DNA of 40,175 nt, taken from the NCBI GenBank assembly GCA_964477735.1, contig CAYZFD010000012.1:1-40175 (forward strand). Reading direction: 5' to 3'. This DNA comes from CAYZFD01 sp964477735. GTDB taxonomy: Bacteria > Bacteroidota > Bacteroidia > Flavobacteriales > Flavobacteriaceae. Positions 32,201 to 39,134 of this stretch are shown here, piece by piece. Numbering within the stretch: the first letter of the stretch is position 1; every line of letters starts with the position of its first letter. The notes under the pieces were generated by a model that saw only the letters and a program-made list of their open reading frames with translations, made no database searches and was not told where the DNA came from. The translations under genes were made by a program, and so were the position numbers.

Positions 32201-33732
32201 GATTTTAGATCCACTTTCCCAATAAAATCCAAACCCAAATGAGGATCATCAACCGAAATTTTGCCATCAAATAATTTGTCTTGTAGCTGTCCAGAAAGTG
32301 CAATGTTTTGATAGTTGTAATTCCTAAAATTTAATTTTCGAATGACACCTTCAACCTTAGAATTGACTTCATTCAACGTCAATCCTTGGCCGTCAACTTC
32401 TAAATCAAAAGCAACTTGTTCTAATTCTGGCACTCCTAAAATAGACCCTAAATGAAATGCAGAGGTACTCACATTGCCAGTATAGGAAGCGCGGTCAATA
32501 TCCTTTAAGTTAGACAGTTTTAGATTGAGATTTAGAGCGCCCAACTTTGTTTTTGCGTTTAGTTTTGTTTGAAGTTTCTGAGGGTTTATATTTAGGTTTC
32601 CATCGACATCAAATGCGCCTAATTTTTTTAAAGAACTTGGCAAAAGTGTGCCAAAAGCCTGAGGTAGTAGTGCTTGAAGCCCCAAAGATGTTGATGTAAT
32701 TTGAAAGTTTGAAGTTTGTAACGTCCATGGGGTTGCGTGATCAGTCAACTGGGTCGCAGCAAGTGTGGTGTTCAATGAAATATTTTCATTTTCCAAAACA
32801 AAATCGTTGAAGCTTAAATCGTTTAAAGTGCCCGAAATTATTCCAGTAGTTTTAAGCGCACCGTCATCTGCAAAACCGTTATAAAACTGTTTTAACTCAA
32901 GAAGTGCGATTTCTGAAGGTTTAATCTTAAAATCAATCTGAACTTGATTGGCGAAATTTCGCAATCCGCCCCTGGGATATTTCAGTGTCAAATCACCATG
33001 AATATCAGACTGCATCGTGTTCAATTGCATGTTTAGTGCGGTCATATCATAGGGGCTGTAATGAAAGTCTGATGTAAATTGTTCAATTTTACAGAATTGA
33101 TTGATTTGGGTATTAAAGTCCTTAAAACGTACCCAAACATGCTCGCCGTCAATTTTAAACTTGCTGGCCATTAATGAAATAGCTTCAAAAGCTAGAGATT
33201 TTGAGTTGGGGTTGTTTTCATCAGAAACACGTACAGAACCGTTGTTCACAAAAAGGTTATTGGCCTTAAGTTGAAATGGTTGTGCATTTTCAGGTGGAGC
33301 GTTGGCTTCAAATTTCTTAATGAAGATATCAAGGTTTGAAAGCGTGTCCCCTTTGTAGGTTTTAAGATTTAAGAAAGGCGTTTCGAACCTTAAATTTCCC
33401 AAATTAAAAACCCCAGCGGCCAGCGCAGAAAAGCTCCTTACGCCCATGTTCAAGGTTTTAACATCAATTAGGGTGTCTTGTTTGTAGTCTTTAATGTGAA
33501 TTCCTGAAAGCGCAATTTGACCGCTGTAAGTCAATTGAAACTTATCAATTTGAATGTTTGTATGAAATCTATCATTCAATTTGTTCGTAATGCTTTGCGC
33601 CACAGAAGTTTGCACGGCTGGTAGGGCACTCAGCCCAACCAAAACGAGAAAAAGCGCAATCAAAACCAAGAGGGTTTTACCGATAAATCGGAAATGTTTT
33701 TTGATAGGTTTTAAAGTCTTAACTTTGCTCAT
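29272..33732 (-). CDS. tamB: Translocation and assembly module protein TamB
   Basis: A 1486-residue envelope protein. A single N-terminal transmembrane anchor (about residues 17-36: FIGKTLLVLIALFLVLVG) is followed by a very long repetitive beta-rich periplasmic region, the AsmA/TamB bridge-like groove. The C-terminal TamB (DUF490) domain, about 1000-1440, includes FMAYEGQYLFKNLGIFEKEF-like strands (here FIAYEGQYLF) and RQLQAVYLLVQGGFVND. Such proteins are thought to carry phospholipids to the outer membrane and to aid outer-membrane protein assembly with a TamA partner. No tamA is adjacent. The start is 12 bases from the divergent tsaD start, so each promoter must lie inside the other gene. 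Confidence 0.92.
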   Translation of the reverse strand: MSKVKTLKPIKKHFRFIGKTLLVLIALFLVLVGLSALPAVQTSVAQSITNKLNDRFHTNIQIDKFQLTYSGQIALSGIHIKDYKQDTLIDVKTLNMGVRSFSALAAGVFNLGNLRFETPFLNLKTYKGDTLSNLDIFIKKFEANAPPENAQPFQLKANNLFVNNGSVRVSDENNPNSKSLAFEAISLMASKFKIDGEHVWVRFKDFNTQINQFCKIEQFTSDFHYSPYDMTALNMQLNTMQSDIHGDLTLKYPRGGLRNFANQVQIDFKIKPSEIALLELKQFYNGFADDGALKTTGIISGTLNDLSFNDFVLENENISLNTTLAATQLTDHATPWTLQTSNFQITSTSLGLQALLPQAFGTLLPSSLKKLGAFDVDGNLNINPQKLQTKLNAKTKLGALNLNLKLSNLKDIDRASYTGNVSTSAFHLGSILGVPELEQVAFDLEVDGQGLTLNEVNSKVEGVIRKLNFRNYNYQNIALSGQLQDKLFDGKISVDDPHLGLDFIGKVDLKSQRRVFDFESSITKADLTTLGFSERENAQFVGRFSAQLEGETLQDLIGDLQIKQASFRADNQTFVFDDFSAQSRLQEGVRVLSINSSDVISGILIGKFNWQQIPILVSNSIGGLFERYQPVNVQQGQYFNFNFNLKGKIAQALFPELSVNDNTFVQGKVDADSKLFRVRFRAPSIQYKNTSFSSVDFQMNTKNPLYNAYLETESVASSVLRANELSLINTVVNDTLFFKAQFLDQSTRNNHEINFYHTIDVDNNWVVGMQPSSFVVKSRTWEIDDLGTEYNKLIFNPINSTFDLKEVRLRSGLEKLQIQALHKKGDKQFLRINFDDVQLANILPDTPNLVLDGLINGKIELSKNEEKYEADTNLNIDKLVLNNEPIGTADVAVTATSALEPFVLDAKIIDNNKTKLSLGGTFGLESVAPINLNLKLFDFPLAPLTATGTDIISDYKGFLSGDVLMDGNFKNPKLNGELLLKDGGMSVPYLAVHYNFENLAQIQVRENEFFIHNIALADKNFNSKGTLFGRVKHQNFKDWQFDLGIQTDRLLVLNTKKTPTSLYYGNAFLEGEARIHGPAKSLTIDVSGQTAQGTSISIPVSDATTLEQASYIQFVNKSRRTFKENFSITKPALSGLLLNFDLDVTRDANLEIVVDQETGSTLKGRGAGNILMEINTNGAFNMWGDFIAYEGQYLFKNLGIFEKEFALKEGGTIVWEGKPLSAQLNMQAVYDVPGGANPALLLENDSYNKKIPTEVTINLTGNLLKLDNPQFSIDFPNTRGALLSELEYRLQDAERRQLQAVYLLVQGGFVNDFSISSQTVVNNLFQKASGVFENIFAGEDEKMNVGINLVQGDRNAASTLRTRDRLGLTLNTRISDRILVNGKFGVPVNGVEETVVVGDVQIEFLLNKDGSLRARVFNKENEFQYLGDELGYTQGVGMVFQVDFDSFKSLIKKIITTKPKATKSGSVNSKLPEFISLKTSQKSNSK
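33700..33727 (+). promoter_or_regulatory. Candidate tsaD promoter inside the tamB 5' end
   Basis: TTTG at 33700-33703 and TAACTTTG at 33720-33727 (exact TAnnTTTG) are 16 bases apart, slightly short of the usual spacing. The -7 element ends 17 bases before the tsaD GTG. Both parts lie in or at the first codons of tamB on the opposite strand. Confidence 0.45.
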
Positions 33733-33744
33733 TATACAACAATT

Positions 33745-34758
33745 GTGCCTCGTTATATACTTGGAATCGAATCATCGTGTGATGACACTGCAGCCGCGGT
33801 TTTATGTGACGGGCGCGTGTTGTCTAACGTTATTGCCAACCAAGAAGTGCATATCGCCTACGGAGGGGTTGTGCCTGAGTTGGCTTCTAGAGCCCATCAA
33901 CAAAACATTATCCCTGTTGTTCAACAAGCGATTGCACAAGCAAATATCGATAAAAAACAGTTAAGCGCCGTGAGTTTTACGCGTGGACCAGGATTGCTGG
34001 GTTCTCTTTTGGTGGGCACCTCATTTGCTAAATCTATGGCCATGGGGCTTAAAATCCCACTCATTGAGGTCAACCACATGCAAGCACATCTGTTGGCGCA
34101 CTTCATTGAAGACGAAAGTCAAACGAAACCCAAATTTCCTTTTCTTGGTATCACACTTTCTGGTGGTCACACCCAGTTTGTCTTGGTTAAGGATTATTTT
34201 GACATGCAAGTGGTGGGGCAAACACTAGACGATGCTGTGGGCGAAGCTTTTGACAAATGTGGAAAAATGTTTGGACTTCCTTATCCTTCTGGACCTTTAG
34301 TTGACAAACTCGCTGCCGAAGGTGACCCTGTGGCCTTTAATTTTCCCAAACCCGAAGTTGGCGGATTGGATGTAAGCTTTAGTGGACTTAAAACTGGAGT
34401 ACGCTATTTTTTAGAAAAAAAAACAAAAGAGAATCCCAATTTTATTGAAGAAAATCTTGAAAATTTGTGCGCTTCACTGCAATATACCATCGTTTCTATT
34501 TTGTCACAAAAGTGGAGCCTAGCTGTTGAACAATTAAAAGTTGAAACCATTGCCATAGGAGGGGGTGTGTCCGCAAATTCCGGAATCAGAAATGCGCTAA
34601 CAGAAGGCGCTAGGCAAAATGGCTGGAAGGTGCATTTACCAAAATTCGCCTACACTACCGACAACGCCGCTATGATTGCAATCGCTGGAGACTTAAAGTT
34701 TAAGCAATCCCTTTTTTCTAATCTAGATGCTGTGGCTTCAGCACGTCTGAAATTTTAG
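33745..34758 (+). CDS. tsaD: tRNA N6-adenosine threonylcarbamoyltransferase TsaD
   Basis: A 337-residue ASKHA-fold enzyme that transfers threonylcarbamoyl to A37 of ANN-decoding tRNAs. The N-terminus YILGIESSCDDTAAAVL is diagnostic. The metal ligands His111 and His115 are in VNHMQAHLLAHF, LSGGHTQFVLV follows, and the C-terminal AIGGGVSANSGIR is conserved. The start is GTG, directly before the conserved first strand. It is the first of six tightly spaced plus-strand genes; rsmE begins one base after its stop. Confidence 0.97.
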   Translation: MPRYILGIESSCDDTAAAVLCDGRVLSNVIANQEVHIAYGGVVPELASRAHQQNIIPVVQQAIAQANIDKKQLSAVSFTRGPGLLGSLLVGTSFAKSMAMGLKIPLIEVNHMQAHLLAHFIEDESQTKPKFPFLGITLSGGHTQFVLVKDYFDMQVVGQTLDDAVGEAFDKCGKMFGLPYPSGPLVDKLAAEGDPVAFNFPKPEVGGLDVSFSGLKTGVRYFLEKKTKENPNFIEENLENLCASLQYTIVSILSQKWSLAVEQLKVETIAIGGGVSANSGIRNALTEGARQNGWKVHLPKFAYTTDNAAMIAIAGDLKFKQSLFSNLDAVASARLKF

Positions 34759-34759
34759 C

Positions 34760-35470
34760 ATGGATTTATTCTATAGCCCATCACTTCAAAAGAACGCAAC
34801 AGTACATCAATTCGATAGGGCTGAAAGCAAACATATTGCAAAAGTTCTTCGAAAAAAAGTGAATGACCTCATTGAAATTACCAACGGAAATGGATTGTTG
34901 TGTCGTGGAAAGCTATCAGAGGTTCAAGATCGGATTTGCACACTTAGAATTACAGAACAAAAAATTATGCCACAAACTGCTCCACCGCTACATGTGGCCA
35001 TTGCCCCCACCAAAATGAATGATCGTTTTGAATGGTTTTTAGAGAAAGCCTCAGAAATTGGGATACAACAAATCACGCCCATCATTTGTGATCACTCGGA
35101 AAGAACTGTTTTGAAACCCGAAAGACTTCATAAAATTTTGGTTGCCGCACTCAAACAATCCAAACAATACTACCTACCTCGATTGAACGTGGCTATGAAT
35201 TTTAACGAGTTGATCAACCAAAACAATCAAGGGCAACTGTTTATAGCGCATTGCAACGACAACTTTCCGAAAAAAACCCTTCAAAAGTGTTTGTCAAAAC
35301 CTGAGGCTGTAACCATATTAATTGGCCCAGAAGGAGATTTCAGCCTAACAGAAATTGAACAAGCTTTGGCTGTTGGCTACACTTCAGTTTCATTAGGAAA
35401 CACCAGATTACGAACAGAAACTGCCGGAGTGGTGGCTTGTCACACTACAGCCCTTCATTTTTCTATTTAA
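34760..35470 (+). CDS. rsmE: 16S rRNA (uracil-1498-N3)-methyltransferase RsmE
   Basis: A 236-residue SPOUT-class methyltransferase. The N-terminal RNA-binding domain has FDRAESKHIAKVLRKKVNDL. The knotted SAM-binding domain shows IAPTKMNDRFEWFLEKASEI, LIGPEGDFSLTEIEQA and SLGNTRLRTETAGVVA, the typical trefoil-knot signature. It methylates U1498 of 16S rRNA. It starts one base after the tsaD stop, so it is almost certainly co-expressed. Confidence 0.96.
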   Translation: MDLFYSPSLQKNATVHQFDRAESKHIAKVLRKKVNDLIEITNGNGLLCRGKLSEVQDRICTLRITEQKIMPQTAPPLHVAIAPTKMNDRFEWFLEKASEIGIQQITPIICDHSERTVLKPERLHKILVAALKQSKQYYLPRLNVAMNFNELINQNNQGQLFIAHCNDNFPKKTLQKCLSKPEAVTILIGPEGDFSLTEIEQALAVGYTSVSLGNTRLRTETAGVVACHTTALHFSI

Positions 35471-35487
35471 ATTCATACATTTACAAC

Positions 35488-36576
35488 ATGACAGCGAGAA
35501 CCATTTCGAGTGGAATTATTCGTGCTATAGCCATACTAACTGCACTTTGGCTATTGGGTCAATTTTTCATAGCAATCAGGTTAGTGCTCATTTATCTTGC
35601 ACTGGCCATTGTCATCTCTTTAATAAGTAGGCCTCTTGTTATTTTTTTAAAAAAATATCTAAAGTTTTCCAATATTCTAGCCACTCTTGCCAGTATGCTA
35701 CTCATGCTCATTGCAATGTTTGGTTTGGTGGCCTCTTTTGTTCCATTGGTATTAGAACAAGGAAAAAACCTGTCACTTTTGGATGTCGAAGCTCTAAAAA
35801 ACAACCTTCAAACACTCTATTTTGAAGTGGCTTCTTTCTTGTCACAATATAACATTAACCTTTCTAAAACTTTTTGGGACAATCAGTGGGTTTCTTCTCT
35901 TGATTTAGAAATTGTTAGTGATTTGGTGAATCGCTTGGGCGTTTTGTTGGGCAATTTAACCATGGGGGTATTCTCTGTAATTTTTATTAGCTTTTTTTTA
36001 ATTAAAGACAGTAAAATTCTTGAAAACGCTTTGTTTGTACTCCTGCCCGACTCTAAAGAGGCTCGGGTAAAAAAATCATTAAATACCATCAAAAATTTAC
36101 TGTCTCGTTATTTCGTTGGGCTACTCACTCAGTTTTTAATTCTGTTTATTTTTTATTCAATTCTGCTCAGTATTTTTGGAGTTCATAATGCGTTGGTGAT
36201 TGCGTTTTTGTGTGCCCTATTAAACCTCGTCCCCTATTTGGGTCCCATTGCTGGTGGCATTTTAATGATATTGTTAACCATGACAAGTTTCTTGGGACAA
36301 GATTTTAGCAGTGTGATTATACCTAAAACGATCTATATCGCAATAGGTTTTATGGTAGGACAACTTATAGATAATTTCTTCACGCAACCTTTAATCTTTT
36401 CTAAAAGCGTTCGTTCACACCCCTTAGAAATATTTTTGGTAATCATAATATTTGGACTAATTGGCGGTCCAATTGGGATGATTGTTGCCATACCAACCTA
36501 CACCGCTCTGAAAGTCATTTTAAAAGAATTTTTAGCCAACAACAAGATTGTTGTGGCGCTCACCAAAAACTTATAA
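35488..36576 (+). CDS. AI-2E family transporter (PerM-like)
   Basis: A 362-residue inner-membrane protein. I use the ATG at 35488, which follows the rsmE stop by 17 bases; a longer frame from 35437 would overlap rsmE. There are about eight transmembrane helices, with a soluble loop between helices 3 and 4 (about 80-140) and the conserved NLVPYLGPIAGGI segment near residue 250. The family includes autoinducer-2 exporters and Na+/H+ antiporters as well as many members of unknown substrate, so the name should not be read as proof of AI-2 transport. The YbjQ gene follows after six bases. Confidence 0.92.
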   Translation: MTARTISSGIIRAIAILTALWLLGQFFIAIRLVLIYLALAIVISLISRPLVIFLKKYLKFSNILATLASMLLMLIAMFGLVASFVPLVLEQGKNLSLLDVEALKNNLQTLYFEVASFLSQYNINLSKTFWDNQWVSSLDLEIVSDLVNRLGVLLGNLTMGVFSVIFISFFLIKDSKILENALFVLLPDSKEARVKKSLNTIKNLLSRYFVGLLTQFLILFIFYSILLSIFGVHNALVIAFLCALLNLVPYLGPIAGGILMILLTMTSFLGQDFSSVIIPKTIYIAIGFMVGQLIDNFFTQPLIFSKSVRSHPLEIFLVIIIFGLIGGPIGMIVAIPTYTALKVILKEFLANNKIVVALTKNL

Positions 36577-36582
36577 GACATC

Positions 36583-36897
36583 ATGATACTATCCAACACA
36601 GAAACCTTACCAGGCAAAGAAATTGTTGAAATCCTTGGGATTGCACGTGGCAGCACAGTGAGAACTCGAAACATCGGCCACGACATCTTTGCAGGGTTAA
36701 AAAACTTAGTGGGCGGGGAAATAGAAGAATACACCAAACTTCAGGCAGATGCCCGCGAACAAGCCATACAACGCATGATCCAAGATGCCGAAAAAATGGG
36801 TGCTGATGCCATTGTAAATATTAGGCTAACCACGTCGGTAGTGATGCAAGGCGCATCTGAATTGTTGGCTTATGGAACTGCTGTAATAATCAACTGA
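36583..36897 (+). CDS. YbjQ family (DUF74) putative heavy-metal-binding protein
   Basis: A 104-residue soluble protein. The N-terminus TLPGKEIVEILGIARGSTVR and the central RNIGHDIFAGLKNLVGGEIEEYTKL (shown here in part) are signatures of YbjQ. The C-terminus DAEKMGADAIVNIRLTTS plus AYGTAVII closes the pentameric fold. Metal binding is a family-level prediction rather than a demonstrated activity. It sits between the AI-2E-type permease (six bases upstream) and a tiny membrane protein gene (one base downstream). Confidence 0.94.
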   Translation: MILSNTETLPGKEIVEILGIARGSTVRTRNIGHDIFAGLKNLVGGEIEEYTKLQADAREQAIQRMIQDAEKMGADAIVNIRLTTSVVMQGASELLAYGTAVIIN

Positions 36898-36898
36898 T

Positions 36899-37003
36899 AT
36901 GCGACTACTCATTTGGGTTACATTGGGTTTGCTTTTGTTCTGGGTGATTCGGAATCGCCAAAAACAAAAAGACCAAGAAGACTTTGAAAATCGAGACAAT
37001 TAA
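36899..37003 (+). CDS. 34-residue single-pass membrane peptide
   Basis: A short frame, ATG at 36899 to TAA at 37001-37003. It has a hydrophobic helix (LLIWVTLGLLLFWVI, residues about 3-17) and then a highly charged tail (RNRQKQKDQEDFENRDN). The spacing argues that it is a real gene: its start is one base after the YbjQ stop and its stop overlaps the next start (TAATG). A membrane anchor with a charged cytosolic tail is typical of small regulatory or accessory proteins. I do not recognise the family. It is below the usual length cut-offs of gene finders. Confidence 0.62.
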   Translation: MRLLIWVTLGLLLFWVIRNRQKQKDQEDFENRDN

Positions 37004-37758
37004 TGAATAGATTCCTCTCGAATTTTTTGGTTTATATGGCTGTATTATGCACTATAATCTCCTGTGATGAAAGCCACATCGAACCACAAATCATCGTCGA
37101 TAAAAGTATCACCAAATATGGTTCTACCGTTCTAGAGAATCATGCCGTTTCTTTTCTATTTAGAAACAAAACCTACACACTCAAAAGACAGGGATCAGCC
37201 TATGAATATCAGAGAGAATCTATTGATCAAAACGATACCATTTTTGAAACCTATCGCAGCAACGGTTTCTATGAAAAAAGAATAAATGGTGTTAAAGTTG
37301 CCGTTTCACAAAAGGAGGTTGAAATCAATAAAAATTCGATTAACTCAGTGGCTTATTTTTTTCTTTTACCATTACCACTCAATGATCCTGCTGCCATAAA
37401 GAAAAGCCTTGCAAATCAAATCTTACAAAACGTAAAATATCATGTTGTGGAAGTCAGTTTTAATGAAAAAGGAGGTGGCTCAGATCATGACGACTTGTTT
37501 GTTTATTGGATCAATTCACAAACATTTTATATAGATTATTTGGCCTATCGCTACAACACTAATGGTGGTGGAATTCGATTTAGAAAAGCGGTAAACCAAA
37601 GGAAAGTGAATGGTTGGCTTACCCAAGATTATCTGAACTACAAACCCATCGACAAAAAAACTTCTTTAGAAAAACTTTTAGAGCACTACCAAAACAATCA
37701 GCTTGAGTTGGTTTCTAAAATTGAAAACAAGAACATTCAGCTGTTCCCTTTATTTTGA
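37003..37758 (+). CDS. DUF6503 family lipoprotein
   Basis: A 251-residue exported lipoprotein. The signal peptide has a hydrophobic core (FLVYMAVLCTIIS) with a lipobox ending at Cys21 (IISC), followed by an acidic DE, as expected for a lipidated protein. The body matches DUF6503, a Flavobacteriia family: VSFLFRNKTYTLKRQG, NSVAYFFLLPLPLNDPAAIK, VSFNEKGGGSDHDDLFVYW, YLAYRYNTNGGGIRFRKAVN. Function is unknown; the sheet-like, ligand-cradle shape could resemble LolA/B-type folds, which is speculative. Its start overlaps the stop of the small membrane peptide, and it is the last gene of the tsaD run. Confidence 0.83.
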   Translation: MNRFLSNFLVYMAVLCTIISCDESHIEPQIIVDKSITKYGSTVLENHAVSFLFRNKTYTLKRQGSAYEYQRESIDQNDTIFETYRSNGFYEKRINGVKVAVSQKEVEINKNSINSVAYFFLLPLPLNDPAAIKKSLANQILQNVKYHVVEVSFNEKGGGSDHDDLFVYWINSQTFYIDYLAYRYNTNGGGIRFRKAVNQRKVNGWLTQDYLNYKPIDKKTSLEKLLEHYQNNQLELVSKIENKNIQLFPLF

Positions 37759-37779
37759 ATTAATTGGTCAAAATAAAGG
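37747..37779. terminator. Bidirectional terminator hairpin between DUF6503 and xylA
   Basis: Arms CCTTTATTTTGA (37747-37758) and TCAAAATAAAGG (37768-37779) pair perfectly over 12 bases around a 9-base loop. The left arm contains the DUF6503 stop codon. It sits between convergent genes, so it can end transcription from both sides. There is no long T-tract, but the stem itself is U/A-rich near its base. Confidence 0.72.
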
Positions 37780-37817
37780 ATTACGTAAAAGCTGTTCTTA
37801 ACAATTCATACAATAAT

Positions 37818-39134
37818 CTACAAATGTTGATTGAGAATATTTTCGAGTCTTTCTTGTTTGCCGCTTCTCAATGGAATGTTCTGATTTTGTGAGGCCAATT
37901 GATATAAATCGGTCAACTTCAATTTTCCTTGTTCAAAATCACGACCTGCACCGCTCGAAAATGAATTGTATCGATCGTCGACAATAGCCTTGAAATTAGA
38001 GTCGTTCAACACTCTATCGGCAACCAACAACCCACGTGCAAAGGTGTCTGCACCTCCAATGTGTGCAAAAAACAAGTCTTCCAAATCGGTTGAATTCCGT
38101 CTTAATTTGGCATCAAAATTTATTCCACCGCCTTGCAAACCGCCACTCTTTAGCAACACAATCATGGCACGCGCAGCTTCTTCAACATTGTTTGGGAATT
38201 GGTCTGTGTCCCATCCATTTTGGTTGTCGCCTCTGTTTGCATCAATACTTCCAAGCATGTTTTCGTTGGATGCGACCGTAAGTTCATGCTCAAAAGTGTG
38301 TTGAGCTAGCGTGGCATGGTTGACTTCTATGTTGAGCTTGAAATCATCTTGAAGGTTATATTTATTTAAAAAACCTATGGCTGTGGCGGCGTCAAAATCA
38401 TATTGATGTTTAGTGGGCTCCATGGGTTTAGGCTCAATAAAAAAGGTGCCCTTAAACCCTTGACTTCTGGCATAATCTTTGGCCATCGTAAGAAAGCGCG
38501 CCATGTGGTCAAGTTCTTTTTTCATGTCCGTGTTAAGTAAAGACATATAGCCTTCTCTTCCACCCCAAAACACATAATTTTCACCGTTGAGGGCAATTGT
38601 TGCATCTAAAGCAATTTTAACTTGAGCCCCTGCATGAGCCACCACATCAAAATCGGGATTCGTGGCCGCACCATTCATATACCTTGGATGTGAAAAACAG
38701 TTGGCAGTACCCCAAAGGAGCTTAATGCCTGTCTGTGCTTGCTTTTCTTTAAGGTAGTCTGTAATGGTTAATATTCTTTTCTCAGACGCCAAAAGTGATT
38801 CGGCTTCTTTGATCAGATCAAAATCATGAAAACAATAATAATCGAAACCCATTTTAGAAATAAATTCAAATGCTGCATCTGCTTTATCTTTAGCAGCTTG
38901 CAATGGATCTGGGTTTTGATCCCAAAGAAAAGACTGTGTTCCTGATCCGAACGGATCTGCACCTTGGCCACAGAAACTATGCCAATAGGCTATCGCAAAT
39001 TTGAAGTGCTCACGCATGGTTTTTCCTGCCACAGGCTGCTCGGGATTATAGTATTTGAAGGCCAAGGGGTTTTTAGATTCTTTGCCTTCAAATTGAATAG
39101 GATCTATTCCCTTAAAATATTCGTTTGTTTTCAT
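37818..39134 (-). CDS. xylA: Xylose isomerase
   Basis: A 438-residue enzyme converting D-xylose to D-xylulose, the length of the long (class II) xylose isomerases common in Bacteroidota. I use the ATG at 39134, which overlaps the xylB stop by four bases (ATGA) and opens the conserved MKTNEYFKGIDPIQFEG. Active-site and metal-ligand motifs: YYCFHDFDLI, FFIEPKPMEPTKHQYDFD, IEVNHATLAQHTFEHEL, and GSIDANRGDNQNGWDTDQFP. It is translationally coupled to xylB. Confidence 0.97.
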   Translation of the reverse strand: MKTNEYFKGIDPIQFEGKESKNPLAFKYYNPEQPVAGKTMREHFKFAIAYWHSFCGQGADPFGSGTQSFLWDQNPDPLQAAKDKADAAFEFISKMGFDYYCFHDFDLIKEAESLLASEKRILTITDYLKEKQAQTGIKLLWGTANCFSHPRYMNGAATNPDFDVVAHAGAQVKIALDATIALNGENYVFWGGREGYMSLLNTDMKKELDHMARFLTMAKDYARSQGFKGTFFIEPKPMEPTKHQYDFDAATAIGFLNKYNLQDDFKLNIEVNHATLAQHTFEHELTVASNENMLGSIDANRGDNQNGWDTDQFPNNVEEAARAMIVLLKSGGLQGGGINFDAKLRRNSTDLEDLFFAHIGGADTFARGLLVADRVLNDSNFKAIVDDRYNSFSSGAGRDFEQGKLKLTDLYQLASQNQNIPLRSGKQERLENILNQHL

